A stretch of DNA of 11,275 nt from an uncultured Acholeplasmataceae bacterium (GTDB lineage: Bacteria; Bacillota_I; Bacilli_A; Acholeplasmatales; Acholeplasmataceae), in the NCBI GenBank assembly GCA_938041945.1, contig CALISC010000020.1, positions 1-11,275 of the forward strand. The letters are read 5' to 3'. The first letter of the stretch is position 1; each line of letters starts with the position of its first letter. Of this stretch, positions 4,002 through 11,267 are shown one piece after another. The notes under the pieces were generated by a model that ran no database searches, had not been told where the DNA came from, and was given only the letters and a program-made list of their open reading frames with translations. The position numbers were made by a program, and so were the translations under genes.

Positions 4002-6464
4002 ATGAAAAAATACCTATTTTTAACAACAACTTCAGTCACTCTTGTGACCTCTTTAGTTTTACTTTTTATCTTTCCTCCACACTTTACAGAAAGCAAAAAA
4101 GCGGTTTCAATTGCCGCACTTTCTTTAGTTTTTTTAACTTTAGTTTCTTTTTTCATAAGTTTAATTTTACTTATTAAAACTAAAACTAAAAACACAGAAA
4201 CCAAGTTAAATAAACGCCTTGAGATGTGGTCTGATGTATCTTTTAATATTAACGAAATTTCAGATAAACTGCTTAATCAACTGCCAATTTGTGTGCTGGC
4301 TTTAAATGAACTAAGTGAAATTACTTTTATTAACGAATACGCCAAAAAGATTTTTCCAGAGTTATCCGCACACACCGAACTAAGTGAGTTTTCTAAAGAA
4401 CTCGCTAAACAAATTGAGACTTATCAAGCACCGTTTTTGTTCAAAATTAACCAACGTGATTTTGATGTAATTTACGACGAATCCGTGCACTCTATTTTGA
4501 TGTATGATGTCTCTGAACGCGAGCACTTGCGACAACTTTATTTTAACAAAACTACAGTTATTGGGTTTATTGAAATTGAGAACTTAGATGAACAACTTAC
4601 CAAACTAGAAATTGCGCAGCAATCTGCACTCAGATCCAAGTTCTTTATTCAAATCTCTGAATGGTTCACTAAGTTTTCGTGTTTCTTTAAGAGTTTCGGC
4701 AACGAAAAGTTCTTGTTTGTAGCAGATCGCTTAAACTTAGATAAAATGATTGGCGCTAAGTTTGAAATAATTGACCAAATCAATCAACTTTCTAAAGACA
4801 ACAATGTCTTAGTTTCACTTTCCATGGGTGTGGCTGCCTGGGCTAAGCTAGACTTACTTAAAAACGCACAAATCGCTCAAGAAGCCTTGGAACTTGCTCA
4901 AAACCGTGGTGGTGGACAAGCCGTTGTCAATATAGAAAACGAAAACGTGCAGTTTTTTGGGGCAAGAGTAGATTCGGTTCAAAAACACAATGCCGTCTCT
5001 TCTCGTTTCAACGCAGAAACTATTAAAGCCGAGATTAACCGCGCGAAAAACGTAGTGATTATGGGGCACACCGACACCGACACCGATTCATTTGGCTCAG
5101 CGCTTCTTCTTTATTTAATTGCCAAAGAAGTTAAAAAAGACGGAGTGTACTTATACTACAGTGAAACTCAGTTTGACGAAACTGCTCGCAAAGTCGCGAA
5201 AACCGTGCTTTCTGAAAACCCGCGTTTCTTAAGTAGTTTCTTAAATGAAGACCAAATCTTGCCGCTGATTTCTGAAGATACTCTGCTAATTTGCGTAGAC
5301 ACTTCAATTGAAGCGAGATTGATCTCACCTGCTATTTTTGAAAAAGCCGAAAGAGTGTTGACAATTGACCATCACCGACAAGTTCAAGGTAATTTTGAAA
5401 AAGCCTTATTTCAGTTTATCGAACCAAACACATCATCAGTTTGCGAAATGATAATTTCCTTAATTCCGTTCTTTGGACTGAAGTTAAGTTTAACTCAAAC
5501 CGAAGCCTCTGCAGTTTTAGCAGGTATTGTGGTAGACACCAATTCCTTTACTTTTAGAACTAGTGCTAATACTTTTGCAGCCTGCTCTTACTTAAAAGAA
5601 AAAGGTGCAAACATGATTTTAGTTAAAGACTGGCTCAGAAATCAACTAGCATCTGTGCAACTAATCAACGATGCAGTTGCGAGCTTGCAGGTTTTCCTAG
5701 ACCGCTTTGGCTTTATTTCGGTATACGAACAAATTAGCGACCGCACGTTACTTGCGCAAATCGCCGAGGCTGCGGTTAAAATTGAAAATATTGACGCTGC
5801 GTTTGCGATTGCTAAAATCGGTCAAGACGTCTATGTTTCTGCGAGGTCCATTAAACAAAATATTAACGTTCAGTTAGTTTTAGAGCAAATTGGTGGAGGT
5901 GGACACTTCCAAGCTGCAGCAGCCAAAGTTATCAACGCTAACATTAACGAAGTTGCAATTAAACTAAGATACATAGTAGACGCTGAATACAACCAAAAGG
6001 GAGAAAATATGAAAGTTATTTTAAAAAAAGATTTTAAGAAAAACAAAGCCCGTGACTTAATTGAAGTAACCGCAGGCTACGCTAAATATTTATTTAACGA
6101 AGGCATTGCTGAACCTGCTAGTGAAGAGAACTTAAAAGCCCGAGAACAATTTTTCTTAGAAAAAGCAGAACAAGAAAAAGAAGCCGCGAAAATGTATAGC
6201 GCGCTGAAAGCTAATATTGAAACAAAAACTGTGGTTGTCAAAGTTAAAACTGGCGAAGGCGGCAAAATGTTTGGTGCAGTTACCGCTAAACACATAGCCG
6301 ATGCTTTAGCTGAACAACACGAAATTATTGTGGATAAGAAAAAAGTAGAACTTGAAAATCCTATTAACTCAACTGGACGATTTATAGCAACAATTCGCTT
6401 TAATAAAGACTTTATTGCTAAACTAACTGTTGACGTTCGCACCCAAAATCATGTCGCAGCCTAA
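4002..6464 (+). CDS. gdpP: c-di-AMP phosphodiesterase GdpP fused to ribosomal protein L9
   Basis: GdpP hydrolyses the second messenger c-di-AMP at the membrane. In order: two membrane segments (about 4-25 and 34-58), a PAS-like region (about 85-175), a degenerate GGDEF region (about 183-312) in which NEKF (234-237) stands where GGDEF would be, then the DHH domain. DHH metal ligands are all visible: His356, Asp360 and Asp362 in MGHTDTDTDSFG, Asp433 in CVDT, IDHHR (455-459) and VVDTN (510-514). The DHHA1 domain ends with GGGGH (631-635). Residues 1-669 match a complete GdpP. From Met670 the frame runs without a stop into a complete L9 of 151 residues, whereas these are usually two adjacent genes. 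Translation starts behind a near-perfect AAGGAGGT (3989-3996). It heads the run gdpP/rplI-dnaB-prfA-prmC-tsaC. All four Trp are TGG. The fusion itself is read directly from the sequence. Confidence 0.95.
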   Translation: MKKYLFLTTTSVTLVTSLVLLFIFPPHFTESKKAVSIAALSLVFLTLVSFFISLILLIKTKTKNTETKLNKRLEMWSDVSFNINEISDKLLNQLPICVLALNELSEITFINEYAKKIFPELSAHTELSEFSKELAKQIETYQAPFLFKINQRDFDVIYDESVHSILMYDVSEREHLRQLYFNKTTVIGFIEIENLDEQLTKLEIAQQSALRSKFFIQISEWFTKFSCFFKSFGNEKFLFVADRLNLDKMIGAKFEIIDQINQLSKDNNVLVSLSMGVAAWAKLDLLKNAQIAQEALELAQNRGGGQAVVNIENENVQFFGARVDSVQKHNAVSSRFNAETIKAEINRAKNVVIMGHTDTDTDSFGSALLLYLIAKEVKKDGVYLYYSETQFDETARKVAKTVLSENPRFLSSFLNEDQILPLISEDTLLICVDTSIEARLISPAIFEKAERVLTIDHHRQVQGNFEKALFQFIEPNTSSVCEMIISLIPFFGLKLSLTQTEASAVLAGIVVDTNSFTFRTSANTFAACSYLKEKGANMILVKDWLRNQLASVQLINDAVASLQVFLDRFGFISVYEQISDRTLLAQIAEAAVKIENIDAAFAIAKIGQDVYVSARSIKQNINVQLVLEQIGGGGHFQAAAAKVINANINEVAIKLRYIVDAEYNQKGENMKVILKKDFKKNKARDLIEVTAGYAKYLFNEGIAEPASEENLKAREQFFLEKAEQEKEAAKMYSALKANIETKTVVVKVKTGEGGKMFGAVTAKHIADALAEQHEIIVDKKKVELENPINSTGRFIATIRFNKDFIAKLTVDVRTQNHVAA
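6000..6003 (+). promoter_or_regulatory. Internal ribosome binding site for L9
   Basis: GGAG, within AAAAGGGAGA, lies five bases before an in-frame ATG (6009) at the exact start of the L9 domain. This is a good site by the standards of this window and could allow free L9 to be made from inside the gdpP frame. Confidence 0.65.
6009..6464 (+). CDS. rplI: 50S ribosomal protein L9 (in-frame part of GdpP-L9)
   Basis: L9 binds 23S rRNA at the base of the L1 stalk and helps keep the reading frame. The 151 residues from Met670 of the fused frame are a full-length L9: MKVILKKDFKKNKARDLIEV, then AGYAKYLFNEGIAEPAS, a long charged helix, and the C-terminal domain with KTGEGGKMFGAVTAKHIADAL. Nothing is missing at the junction, and L9 begins exactly at an ATG preceded by GGAG (6000-6003). 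So either L9 is made separately by internal initiation as well as in the fusion, or the ribosomal protein is tethered to a membrane enzyme. I think internal initiation is likely, because ribosomes need far more L9 than the cell needs GdpP. The 3' end overlaps dnaB by 14 bases. Confidence 0.85.
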   Translation: MKVILKKDFKKNKARDLIEVTAGYAKYLFNEGIAEPASEENLKAREQFFLEKAEQEKEAAKMYSALKANIETKTVVVKVKTGEGGKMFGAVTAKHIADALAEQHEIIVDKKKVELENPINSTGRFIATIRFNKDFIAKLTVDVRTQNHVAA

Positions 6465-7905
6465 AAAACCAAATAATAATTTAGCGCCTGCAATGCCCGC
6501 TATTCCTTTTTCAGAAGAAGCGGAACGTTCGCTGCTGGCTGCTATTTTTGCGGAACCTAAAATTTTAGTTGAAGTCGCTGACCTTTTAACGCCTGAAATG
6601 TTTTATTTAGAAAAACACCAAAATGTTTTTAAGGCTATGCTTAAGTGCGGGCAGACTAAAGAAATTTTTACGCTGCCTGATGTTTTGGACGAACTCAAAA
6701 CTTTTTACCGCGGAAGTCTACCGATTGCCGAAAATCAGTATACACTTGAACTTTCTGATTTAGTTGCAACTAGTTCTTACTTTAAGTCATACATTAACGT
6801 AATTAAGGGATTTGCCTTTAAGCGAGAAATTATTGAACTTAGTAAAAAAATGTCTGAACGCGCGATGCTAAACTCAGAGAAGTACTCAAAACTTTTTGAC
6901 TGGGCGGAATCCGAACTTTTTGGCATTACTAAAAAACGCACAGTTGGCGGATTTACCACAGTTGGAGAGGTCGCTGATCTGGTTGTTCAAGAGGCTAAAC
7001 TGCTTGCCAACTCAAGCGAAGGTATTAACGGCCTTAGAACCGAGTATCCTCGCCTTGACCACGTACTTGGCGGACTTAGAGCCGAGGAGTTAATAATTTT
7101 GGCAGCACGTCCTGGTGCTGGTAAAACTGCGTTTGCAATTAACTTAGCAGTGAATGTTGCGCATTCTGGTAAACATGTTGCATTTTTTTCACTAGAAATG
7201 TCTAACCTGCAGTTAACTCAGCGCATTATGGCCAATGTCGGCATGATTGATAGCCACCGTCTAAGCACAGGCTATATGGGTGCAGATGAATGGACTGCTA
7301 CTGAGCAGGCACAGGCCATTACTAAGAACTTAAACATCATTTTTGATGACTCGATTAGCAATAACGTCAATGATATTCGTGCAAAATGTAGACAACTTAA
7401 AAGCAAAAATAAACTTGATTTTATAGTAATAGACTACTTGCAACTTCTAGAAGGTGATGTTTCCAGGTCAATGAGCCGCGAAAATGAAGTGGCTAAAAAC
7501 TCGCGCGCCTTAAAACAACTTGCAAGAGAACTGCAAGTTCCAGTGCTATGTCTTTCGCAGCTTTCCAGACAAGTTGAGCGCCGTGAGTCTAAAACTCCAT
7601 TGCTTTCAGATCTTCGCGAATCTGGTGCGATTGAACAAGACGCCGACGTGATTTTGTTTATCCACGAACCCGAGACCGCTTTGCAAGACGCAATAATCAC
7701 TACCATGCAGGAAAGCGATCCAGCTTATTTTGCAGATAATGCCAACCAAATTAACAGAAACGTGAAACAAGTTTCACTAACTATTGCGAAAAACCGACGT
7801 GGCGAGGCAAATATCTTTATCAACTACGACTTTATTTTAAATCACTCTAAGTTCAATGAGTTTGGTGTAGATAAAAGCAGCAACGACTACACAGAAAGAG
7901 AATAA
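6451..7905 (+). CDS. dnaB: Replicative DNA helicase DnaB
   Basis: Hexameric 5'-3' helicase of the replication fork (called DnaC in Bacillus). The N-terminal domain (about 15-130, EEAERSLLAAI at 22-32) is followed by a linker and the RecA-like ATPase. ATPase motifs are Walker A RPGAGKT (220-226), FFSLEMS (245-251), Walker B FIVIDYLQLL (324-333), and LSQLSRQVERR (368-378) with LRESGAIEQDAD (388-399). NRRGEANI near 448-455 holds the arginine finger region. At 484 residues it is slightly long for the family, with a somewhat extended segment at about 407-440. I chose the ATG at 6451; a TTG at 6430 is open but adds only seven residues. The gene overlaps the L9 stop by 14 bases and has no clear ribosome binding site, so translation probably depends on coupling. 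ATG 6493 is an alternative start. Confidence 0.97.
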   Translation: MSQPKKPNNNLAPAMPAIPFSEEAERSLLAAIFAEPKILVEVADLLTPEMFYLEKHQNVFKAMLKCGQTKEIFTLPDVLDELKTFYRGSLPIAENQYTLELSDLVATSSYFKSYINVIKGFAFKREIIELSKKMSERAMLNSEKYSKLFDWAESELFGITKKRTVGGFTTVGEVADLVVQEAKLLANSSEGINGLRTEYPRLDHVLGGLRAEELIILAARPGAGKTAFAINLAVNVAHSGKHVAFFSLEMSNLQLTQRIMANVGMIDSHRLSTGYMGADEWTATEQAQAITKNLNIIFDDSISNNVNDIRAKCRQLKSKNKLDFIVIDYLQLLEGDVSRSMSRENEVAKNSRALKQLARELQVPVLCLSQLSRQVERRESKTPLLSDLRESGAIEQDADVILFIHEPETALQDAIITTMQESDPAYFADNANQINRNVKQVSLTIAKNRRGEANIFINYDFILNHSKFNEFGVDKSSNDYTERE

Positions 7906-7910
7906 ATACT

Positions 7911-8960
7911 ATGTTTGAAAGATTAGAAGAAACTTACGCAGTTTATTTAGAACTTGAGCGTAAACTTGTCGAAGTTCAAGATGTTAAAACTATGACAAAA
8001 CTGTCTAAGCAGTTTTCAAAACTAAAACCGATTGTAGAAACTTATTTGTCCTACAAAGACTTAAACACTCAGCTAAAAGAACTTACAGAGATAGAAGACC
8101 CTTCAATGCTTGAACTAATTCACGAAGAAAAAGTTGAACTGAGCGAAAAAATTAAAGCACTTGATGAAAGACTAAAAGTACTTCTACTGCCAAAAGACCC
8201 AGATGATGATAAAAACGTAATTGTGGAAATCAAAGGGGCAACTGGTGGTGACGAGGCCAATATTTTTGCAGGAGACCTTTTTCGTATGTATCAGCGTTTT
8301 GCCGACAGCAAGGGCTGGAAAGTAGAGGTCTTAAACTCAAGTCCAGGGACTCAAGGCGGGTTTTCGGCAATTGAGTTTATGGTAAAAGGTGAAAACGCCT
8401 TTTCAGTGCTTAAGTATGAGTCTGGAGTCCACAGAGTTCAGCGAGTTCCAAAAACTGAAAGTATGGGACGTGTGCACACTTCAACCTCTACAGTATATGT
8501 AACCCCTGAAGCGGAAGAGATTGACTTTAATTTACCTTGGGAAGAAATCAGAGTAGATTATTTTTGTTCAAGCGGGCCTGGTGGTCAGTCTGTTAACACA
8601 ACAAAGTCAGCTGTCAGATTAACTCACATTCCAACAAACACAGTGGTTTCTTGTCAAGACGGAAAGTCTCAACACGAAAACAAAGACTCTGCCTATATTG
8701 TTTTAAAGTCTAGACTTTACGACCAAATGATGCAAGAAAAAGCCGGCAAAGAAGGCGAACTTAGACGAGAACTGGTTGGTCGTGGTCAACGTTCTGAAAA
8801 AATCAGAACTTACAACTATCCGCAAAACCGAGTAACTGACCATAGAATTGGATTAACTCTTCAAAGACTAGACTCAATTATTGACGGAAATGTTGCTTTG
8901 ATAATCGATCCTTTACTACAGGAATTTGAACGTCGTGCGCTTGCCGAAAATAAAGACTAG
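7911..8960 (+). CDS. prfA: Peptide chain release factor 1
   Basis: RF1 reads UAA and UAG stop codons and triggers peptide release. The catalytic GGQ is at 224-226 in SSGPGGQSVNTTKSAVRL. The codon-reading P-x-T tripeptide is PKT (180-182) in HRVQRVPKTESMGR, at the position that is PAT in E. coli RF1. The N-terminal helical domain (1-95) is complete and the length (349) is about normal. The ATG lies five bases after the dnaB stop, with only a weak purine-rich site (AAAGAGAA) before it. It ends with TAG, itself an RF1 codon, and overlaps prmC. Every gene in this window ends with a codon RF1 can read. Confidence 0.97.
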   Translation: MFERLEETYAVYLELERKLVEVQDVKTMTKLSKQFSKLKPIVETYLSYKDLNTQLKELTEIEDPSMLELIHEEKVELSEKIKALDERLKVLLLPKDPDDDKNVIVEIKGATGGDEANIFAGDLFRMYQRFADSKGWKVEVLNSSPGTQGGFSAIEFMVKGENAFSVLKYESGVHRVQRVPKTESMGRVHTSTSTVYVTPEAEEIDFNLPWEEIRVDYFCSSGPGGQSVNTTKSAVRLTHIPTNTVVSCQDGKSQHENKDSAYIVLKSRLYDQMMQEKAGKEGELRRELVGRGQRSEKIRTYNYPQNRVTDHRIGLTLQRLDSIIDGNVALIIDPLLQEFERRALAENKD

Positions 8961-9765
8961 ACAAGTAAGCGCTTTACTTAGACATTTTAAAGACTTGTTT
9001 CGCAAACACAAACTTGAGGAAAACATTGTTGAGCTAGTTCTTAGTCAAATTTTAAGTAAGTCTAAGTTTGAACTTTATTTAGTTCAAGACTTAAAATTAA
9101 CTTATTTTCAAAAACAAAAGTTCATTAAAATTTTAAAACAAGTTTTTGAAAAAAACCTACCCGTTCAGTATTTACTTGGTGTTCAGAACTTCTATGGATA
9201 TGACTTTGAAGTGAACCGAAATGTTTTGATACCTAGGTTCACCACAGAACTTTTGATAGATTTAGCCAAATCACTTTCGTTTAATTCTGTTTTAGATATC
9301 TGTACGGGCAGTGGCTGCATTGGTCTTACTTTAAAAAAAGAAGAGCCAACTGCTAAAGTTGTACTTTCAGATATTTCTAAAAAAGCCTTGAAAGTCGCAA
9401 AACAAAATGCGAAAATGCTACATGCTGATGTGGAACTTGTTCAAAGTGATTTATTTGAAAAAATCAACTCAAAGTTTGATTTAATTACAGCAAACCCTCC
9501 TTATTTAACTTATGGCGAATATATTTCTCCAAATGTCAATTTTGAGCCTAAAATCGCCTTGTATGCCAAAAATAATGGATTTGCTGTTCTAAATAAAATA
9601 CTTTTAACTTTTCCTAAATACTTAAATCCAGCTGGCCACTTAATTTTAGAAATTTCACCTACCCACAAAGAGTTAATTGAAACTAATTTGCCTAAAGGTT
9701 TTAAAGTTGAGTTTCATTTAGATGAACGCAAAAACATGCGATTTGCTTTAATTTCGGAGATTTAA
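8935..9765 (+). CDS. prmC: RF1 glutamine methyltransferase PrmC (HemK)
   Basis: Uses S-adenosylmethionine to methylate the GGQ glutamine of release factors, expected here to be Gln226 of the RF1 encoded just upstream. From the GTG start: a helical N-terminal domain (1-75), LIPRF (98-102), the SAM-binding motif VLDICTGSGCIGL (119-131), and catalytic NPPY (187-190) with NFEPKIALYA (202-211) downstream. About 276 residues, normal for the family. There is no ATG anywhere near the N-terminus. GTG at 8935, ten bases after AGGAA (8920-8924), is my choice; TTG at 8926 or 8941 is possible. All of these lie inside the last codons of prfA, in a different frame, so the genes overlap by about 20-35 bases and are probably coupled. 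Confidence 0.92.
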   Translation: MRLPKIKTRQVSALLRHFKDLFRKHKLEENIVELVLSQILSKSKFELYLVQDLKLTYFQKQKFIKILKQVFEKNLPVQYLLGVQNFYGYDFEVNRNVLIPRFTTELLIDLAKSLSFNSVLDICTGSGCIGLTLKKEEPTAKVVLSDISKKALKVAKQNAKMLHADVELVQSDLFEKINSKFDLITANPPYLTYGEYISPNVNFEPKIALYAKNNGFAVLNKILLTFPKYLNPAGHLILEISPTHKELIETNLPKGFKVEFHLDERKNMRFALISEI

Positions 9766-9768
9766 AAA

Positions 9769-10377
9769 ATGAATAAAATCGTTTTAAAGGAAAGTGACAT
9801 TATTGTCTTGCCAACAGATACTGTGTACGGAATTGGCTGCAAGATGCAGGCAACTAGTACTTTGGCTCGTCTTTTTGAAATTAAAAAAAGGCCAATTGAA
9901 AAGGCTATCCCTGTGTTAGTTTCGTCAGTTGAACAGGCCAGTCAGTTTGCTTGCTTTACAAATGCCGAGTTAAAACTTGCCAATCGCTTTTGGCCAGGTG
10001 CACTAACTTTAATTTTAAAAACTAAAAAAGAGTTCTTAGCGTTGCTTGGAGAAACTGTAGCGGTTAGAATGCCGAGACACAAAGAAACTTTGGAAATTAT
10101 TCGTGTAAACGGCCCCCTTAGAGTAACTTCTTGCAATATTTCTGGCGAAAAACCATTAACACGTTCTGTAGAAATAAAAACAACTTTTAAAGATAAAGTT
10201 CAACATTATGTTTTTGATGAAAACGAAGCATCATTTAGTAATTTACCTTCAACGATTGTTAAATTATTTAACAATAATACCGAGTTTCTAAGAATAGGTG
10301 AAATTTCTCAAAATCAAATTTTAGACACGCTTAGTTATGATAAAACTAAGCCTTCCACTGCTAAAATTTTTAAGTAA
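9769..10377 (+). CDS. tsaC: Threonylcarbamoyl-AMP synthase (TsaC/YwlC/Sua5 family)
   Basis: Makes threonylcarbamoyl-AMP from threonine, bicarbonate and ATP, the first step in forming t6A at position 37 of tRNAs that read ANN codons. YrdC-domain motifs: LPTDTVYGIG (14-23), KKRPIEKAIPVL (39-50), FWPGALTLIL (74-83), VAVRMPRH (97-104), TSCNISGEKPL (120-130) and PSTIVK (160-165). At 202 residues it is close to the short TsaC form, with only a brief C-terminal extension beyond the YrdC core and no room for a full Sua5 domain. The ATG lies three bases after the prmC stop, with GGAGA (9756-9760) upstream. The prfA-prmC-tsaC order is common in Firmicutes. tRNA-Gln follows 34 bases later. Confidence 0.95.
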   Translation: MNKIVLKESDIIVLPTDTVYGIGCKMQATSTLARLFEIKKRPIEKAIPVLVSSVEQASQFACFTNAELKLANRFWPGALTLILKTKKEFLALLGETVAVRMPRHKETLEIIRVNGPLRVTSCNISGEKPLTRSVEIKTTFKDKVQHYVFDENEASFSNLPSTIVKLFNNNTEFLRIGEISQNQILDTLSYDKTKPSTAKIFK

Positions 10378-10386
10378 GCGCAAAAA

Positions 10387-10409
10387 ATTGCTATACTACA
10401 AATAGCAAT
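10387..10409 (+). promoter_or_regulatory. Extended -10 promoter and hairpin before tRNA-Gln
   Basis: TGC-TATACT (10389-10397) is an extended -10 element, and initiation about seven bases later would begin just before the tRNA. The same bases form a perfect 8-bp inverted repeat, ATTGCTAT (10387-10394) with ATAGCAAT (10402-10409), ending two bases before the mature tRNA. It may serve as promoter, as hairpin in a longer tsaC-tRNA transcript, or as both. Confidence 0.5.
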
Positions 10410-10411
10410 CT

Positions 10412-10485
10412 AGGCCCATCGCCAAGCGGTAAGGCAGCAGACTCTGACTCTGCGATCGTGGGTTCGAACCCTACTGGGCCTACCA
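10412..10485 (+). tRNA. tRNA-Gln (CTG)
   Basis: The acceptor stem AGGCCCA pairs fully with TGGGCCT. The D arm is GCC/GGC, the anticodon stem GCAGA/TCTGC is perfect, and the anticodon CTG lies at 10444-10446 in the loop CTCTGAC. The T loop is TTCGAAC, the discriminator A73, and CCA is encoded. It reads only CAG, so a separate tRNA with UUG must read CAA elsewhere in the genome. Minimal Mollicute genomes usually lack this extra CUG species. It stands between the core operon and the methyltransferase region. Confidence 0.96.
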
Positions 10486-10847
10486 TATATTTCATCACAC
10501 AAATTATTGCGTTTATTAGTTTTAAACTTGTAAATAATTATAACAATTATAATTCTAATGCTTGTCTTAGCTGTTAAATAAAGAAAAAGTAGCAATATAA
10601 AAGTTCGTAATAAGTATACAAATTATGTTCATATATAGACTTTAATAAATGCATTTTAGAATATTTTAAATATTTATCATCTTTTATTGCAACTTAATGG
10701 TTATATATAATATACATTTTTTAATTTGTGTTTTATTTTATTCAAGCAAATTTTATATATGAATATGTAATTAAAGTGTGGCAAATTTTTATATTTCGTA
10801 ATGCTCCACAAAAATTATATTTAAAAACAACTATATTAGGAGACAAA
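10486..10847 (+). other. AT-rich gap between tRNA-Gln and the methyltransferase
   Basis: No gene is visible in these 362 bases, which are markedly more AT-rich than the genes to the left. An AT-only hairpin, AATTATAA with TTATAATT (10536-10554), is present but has no T-run. A weak promoter may lie at TTGCAA (10687-10692) with TATACA (10711-10716) or TATAAT (10706-10711). The methyltransferase frame stays open upstream to a GTG at 10728, but that 40-residue extension has no ribosome binding site and is not like the family, so I treat it as untranslated. No clear terminator follows tRNA-Gln. Confidence 0.5.
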
Positions 10848-11267
10848 ATGATCGATTCTTCAAATATCAAACATTTATCTAAACAAGAAATTATCAAAAA
10901 TGGAAGCATTTTTACTCCTCAATATCTAGTCACTTTGGTTTCTGAACTTTTAGATGAGTATATTGATTTAAACAGTGTAATTGGAGATTTTGGTTCTGGA
11001 TATGGCGCTTTTTTACAACAATTTATCGGTAAAGGAAAGAGATGTTTTGCTACTGAATACGACGAAATGTCTTATAGATTATTGAAGCAGGAGTATCCAA
11101 CAATTCAAATTTATCATGAAAATTCATTGTTAAACATTAGCAGAGATAAATATAAATTAAGAGAAGAAGATGAACTGATTATTATTGGCAACCCACCATA
11201 TAACGACGTAACAAGTTTATTAAAGAATTCCCAATTTCTACCACTATATACCCAAAACGATTGCTAG
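10848..11267 (+). CDS. N-terminal part of an N6-adenine DNA methyltransferase, broken off
   Basis: Such enzymes methylate adenine in DNA, usually as half of a restriction-modification system. Visible: FTPQYLV (22-28) near the N-terminus, as in many adenine methylases; the SAM-binding motif I GDFGSGYG (46-53); an acidic motif II (TEYDE, 69-73); and catalytic motif IV IGNPPYND (113-120). The ATG at 10848 has AGGAGA (10838-10843) upstream. The frame stops at TAG after 139 residues, only about 20 residues past NPPY, whereas complete enzymes of this type are usually at least 250 residues. The target-recognition part and motifs beyond IV are absent. Similarity to methylases ends at about Lys126, beside a GAATTC (11225-11230). 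The window ends eight bases after the stop. It is most likely a truncated or frameshifted gene, or a junction with other DNA. Confidence 0.7.
   Translation: MIDSSNIKHLSKQEIIKNGSIFTPQYLVTLVSELLDEYIDLNSVIGDFGSGYGAFLQQFIGKGKRCFATEYDEMSYRLLKQEYPTIQIYHENSLLNISRDKYKLREEDELIIIGNPPYNDVTSLLKNSQFLPLYTQNDC

Noticed and set aside
4363..4372. TTATCCGCA, one base from a DnaA box
   Set aside because: A single near-match inside the gdpP coding region, with no cluster of boxes and no dnaA; no evidence of an origin.
5068..5088. Short tandem ACCGAC repeat in gdpP
   Set aside because: It encodes the conserved HxxxDxD metal motif (TDTDTD), so it is explained by the protein.
6077..6442. 121-codon open frame on the minus strand inside the L9 part
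   Set aside because: It mirrors the coding pattern of L9, has Ser/Ala-rich low-complexity content and no ribosome binding site; a shadow frame.
7434..7706. 90-codon minus-strand frame inside dnaB
   Set aside because: Lies wholly antisense to the conserved helicase core, with no upstream signals; a shadow frame.
10410..10595. 61-codon minus-strand frame running over tRNA-Gln
   Set aside because: It includes the reverse complement of a perfect tRNA gene, giving an Arg-rich peptide by chance.
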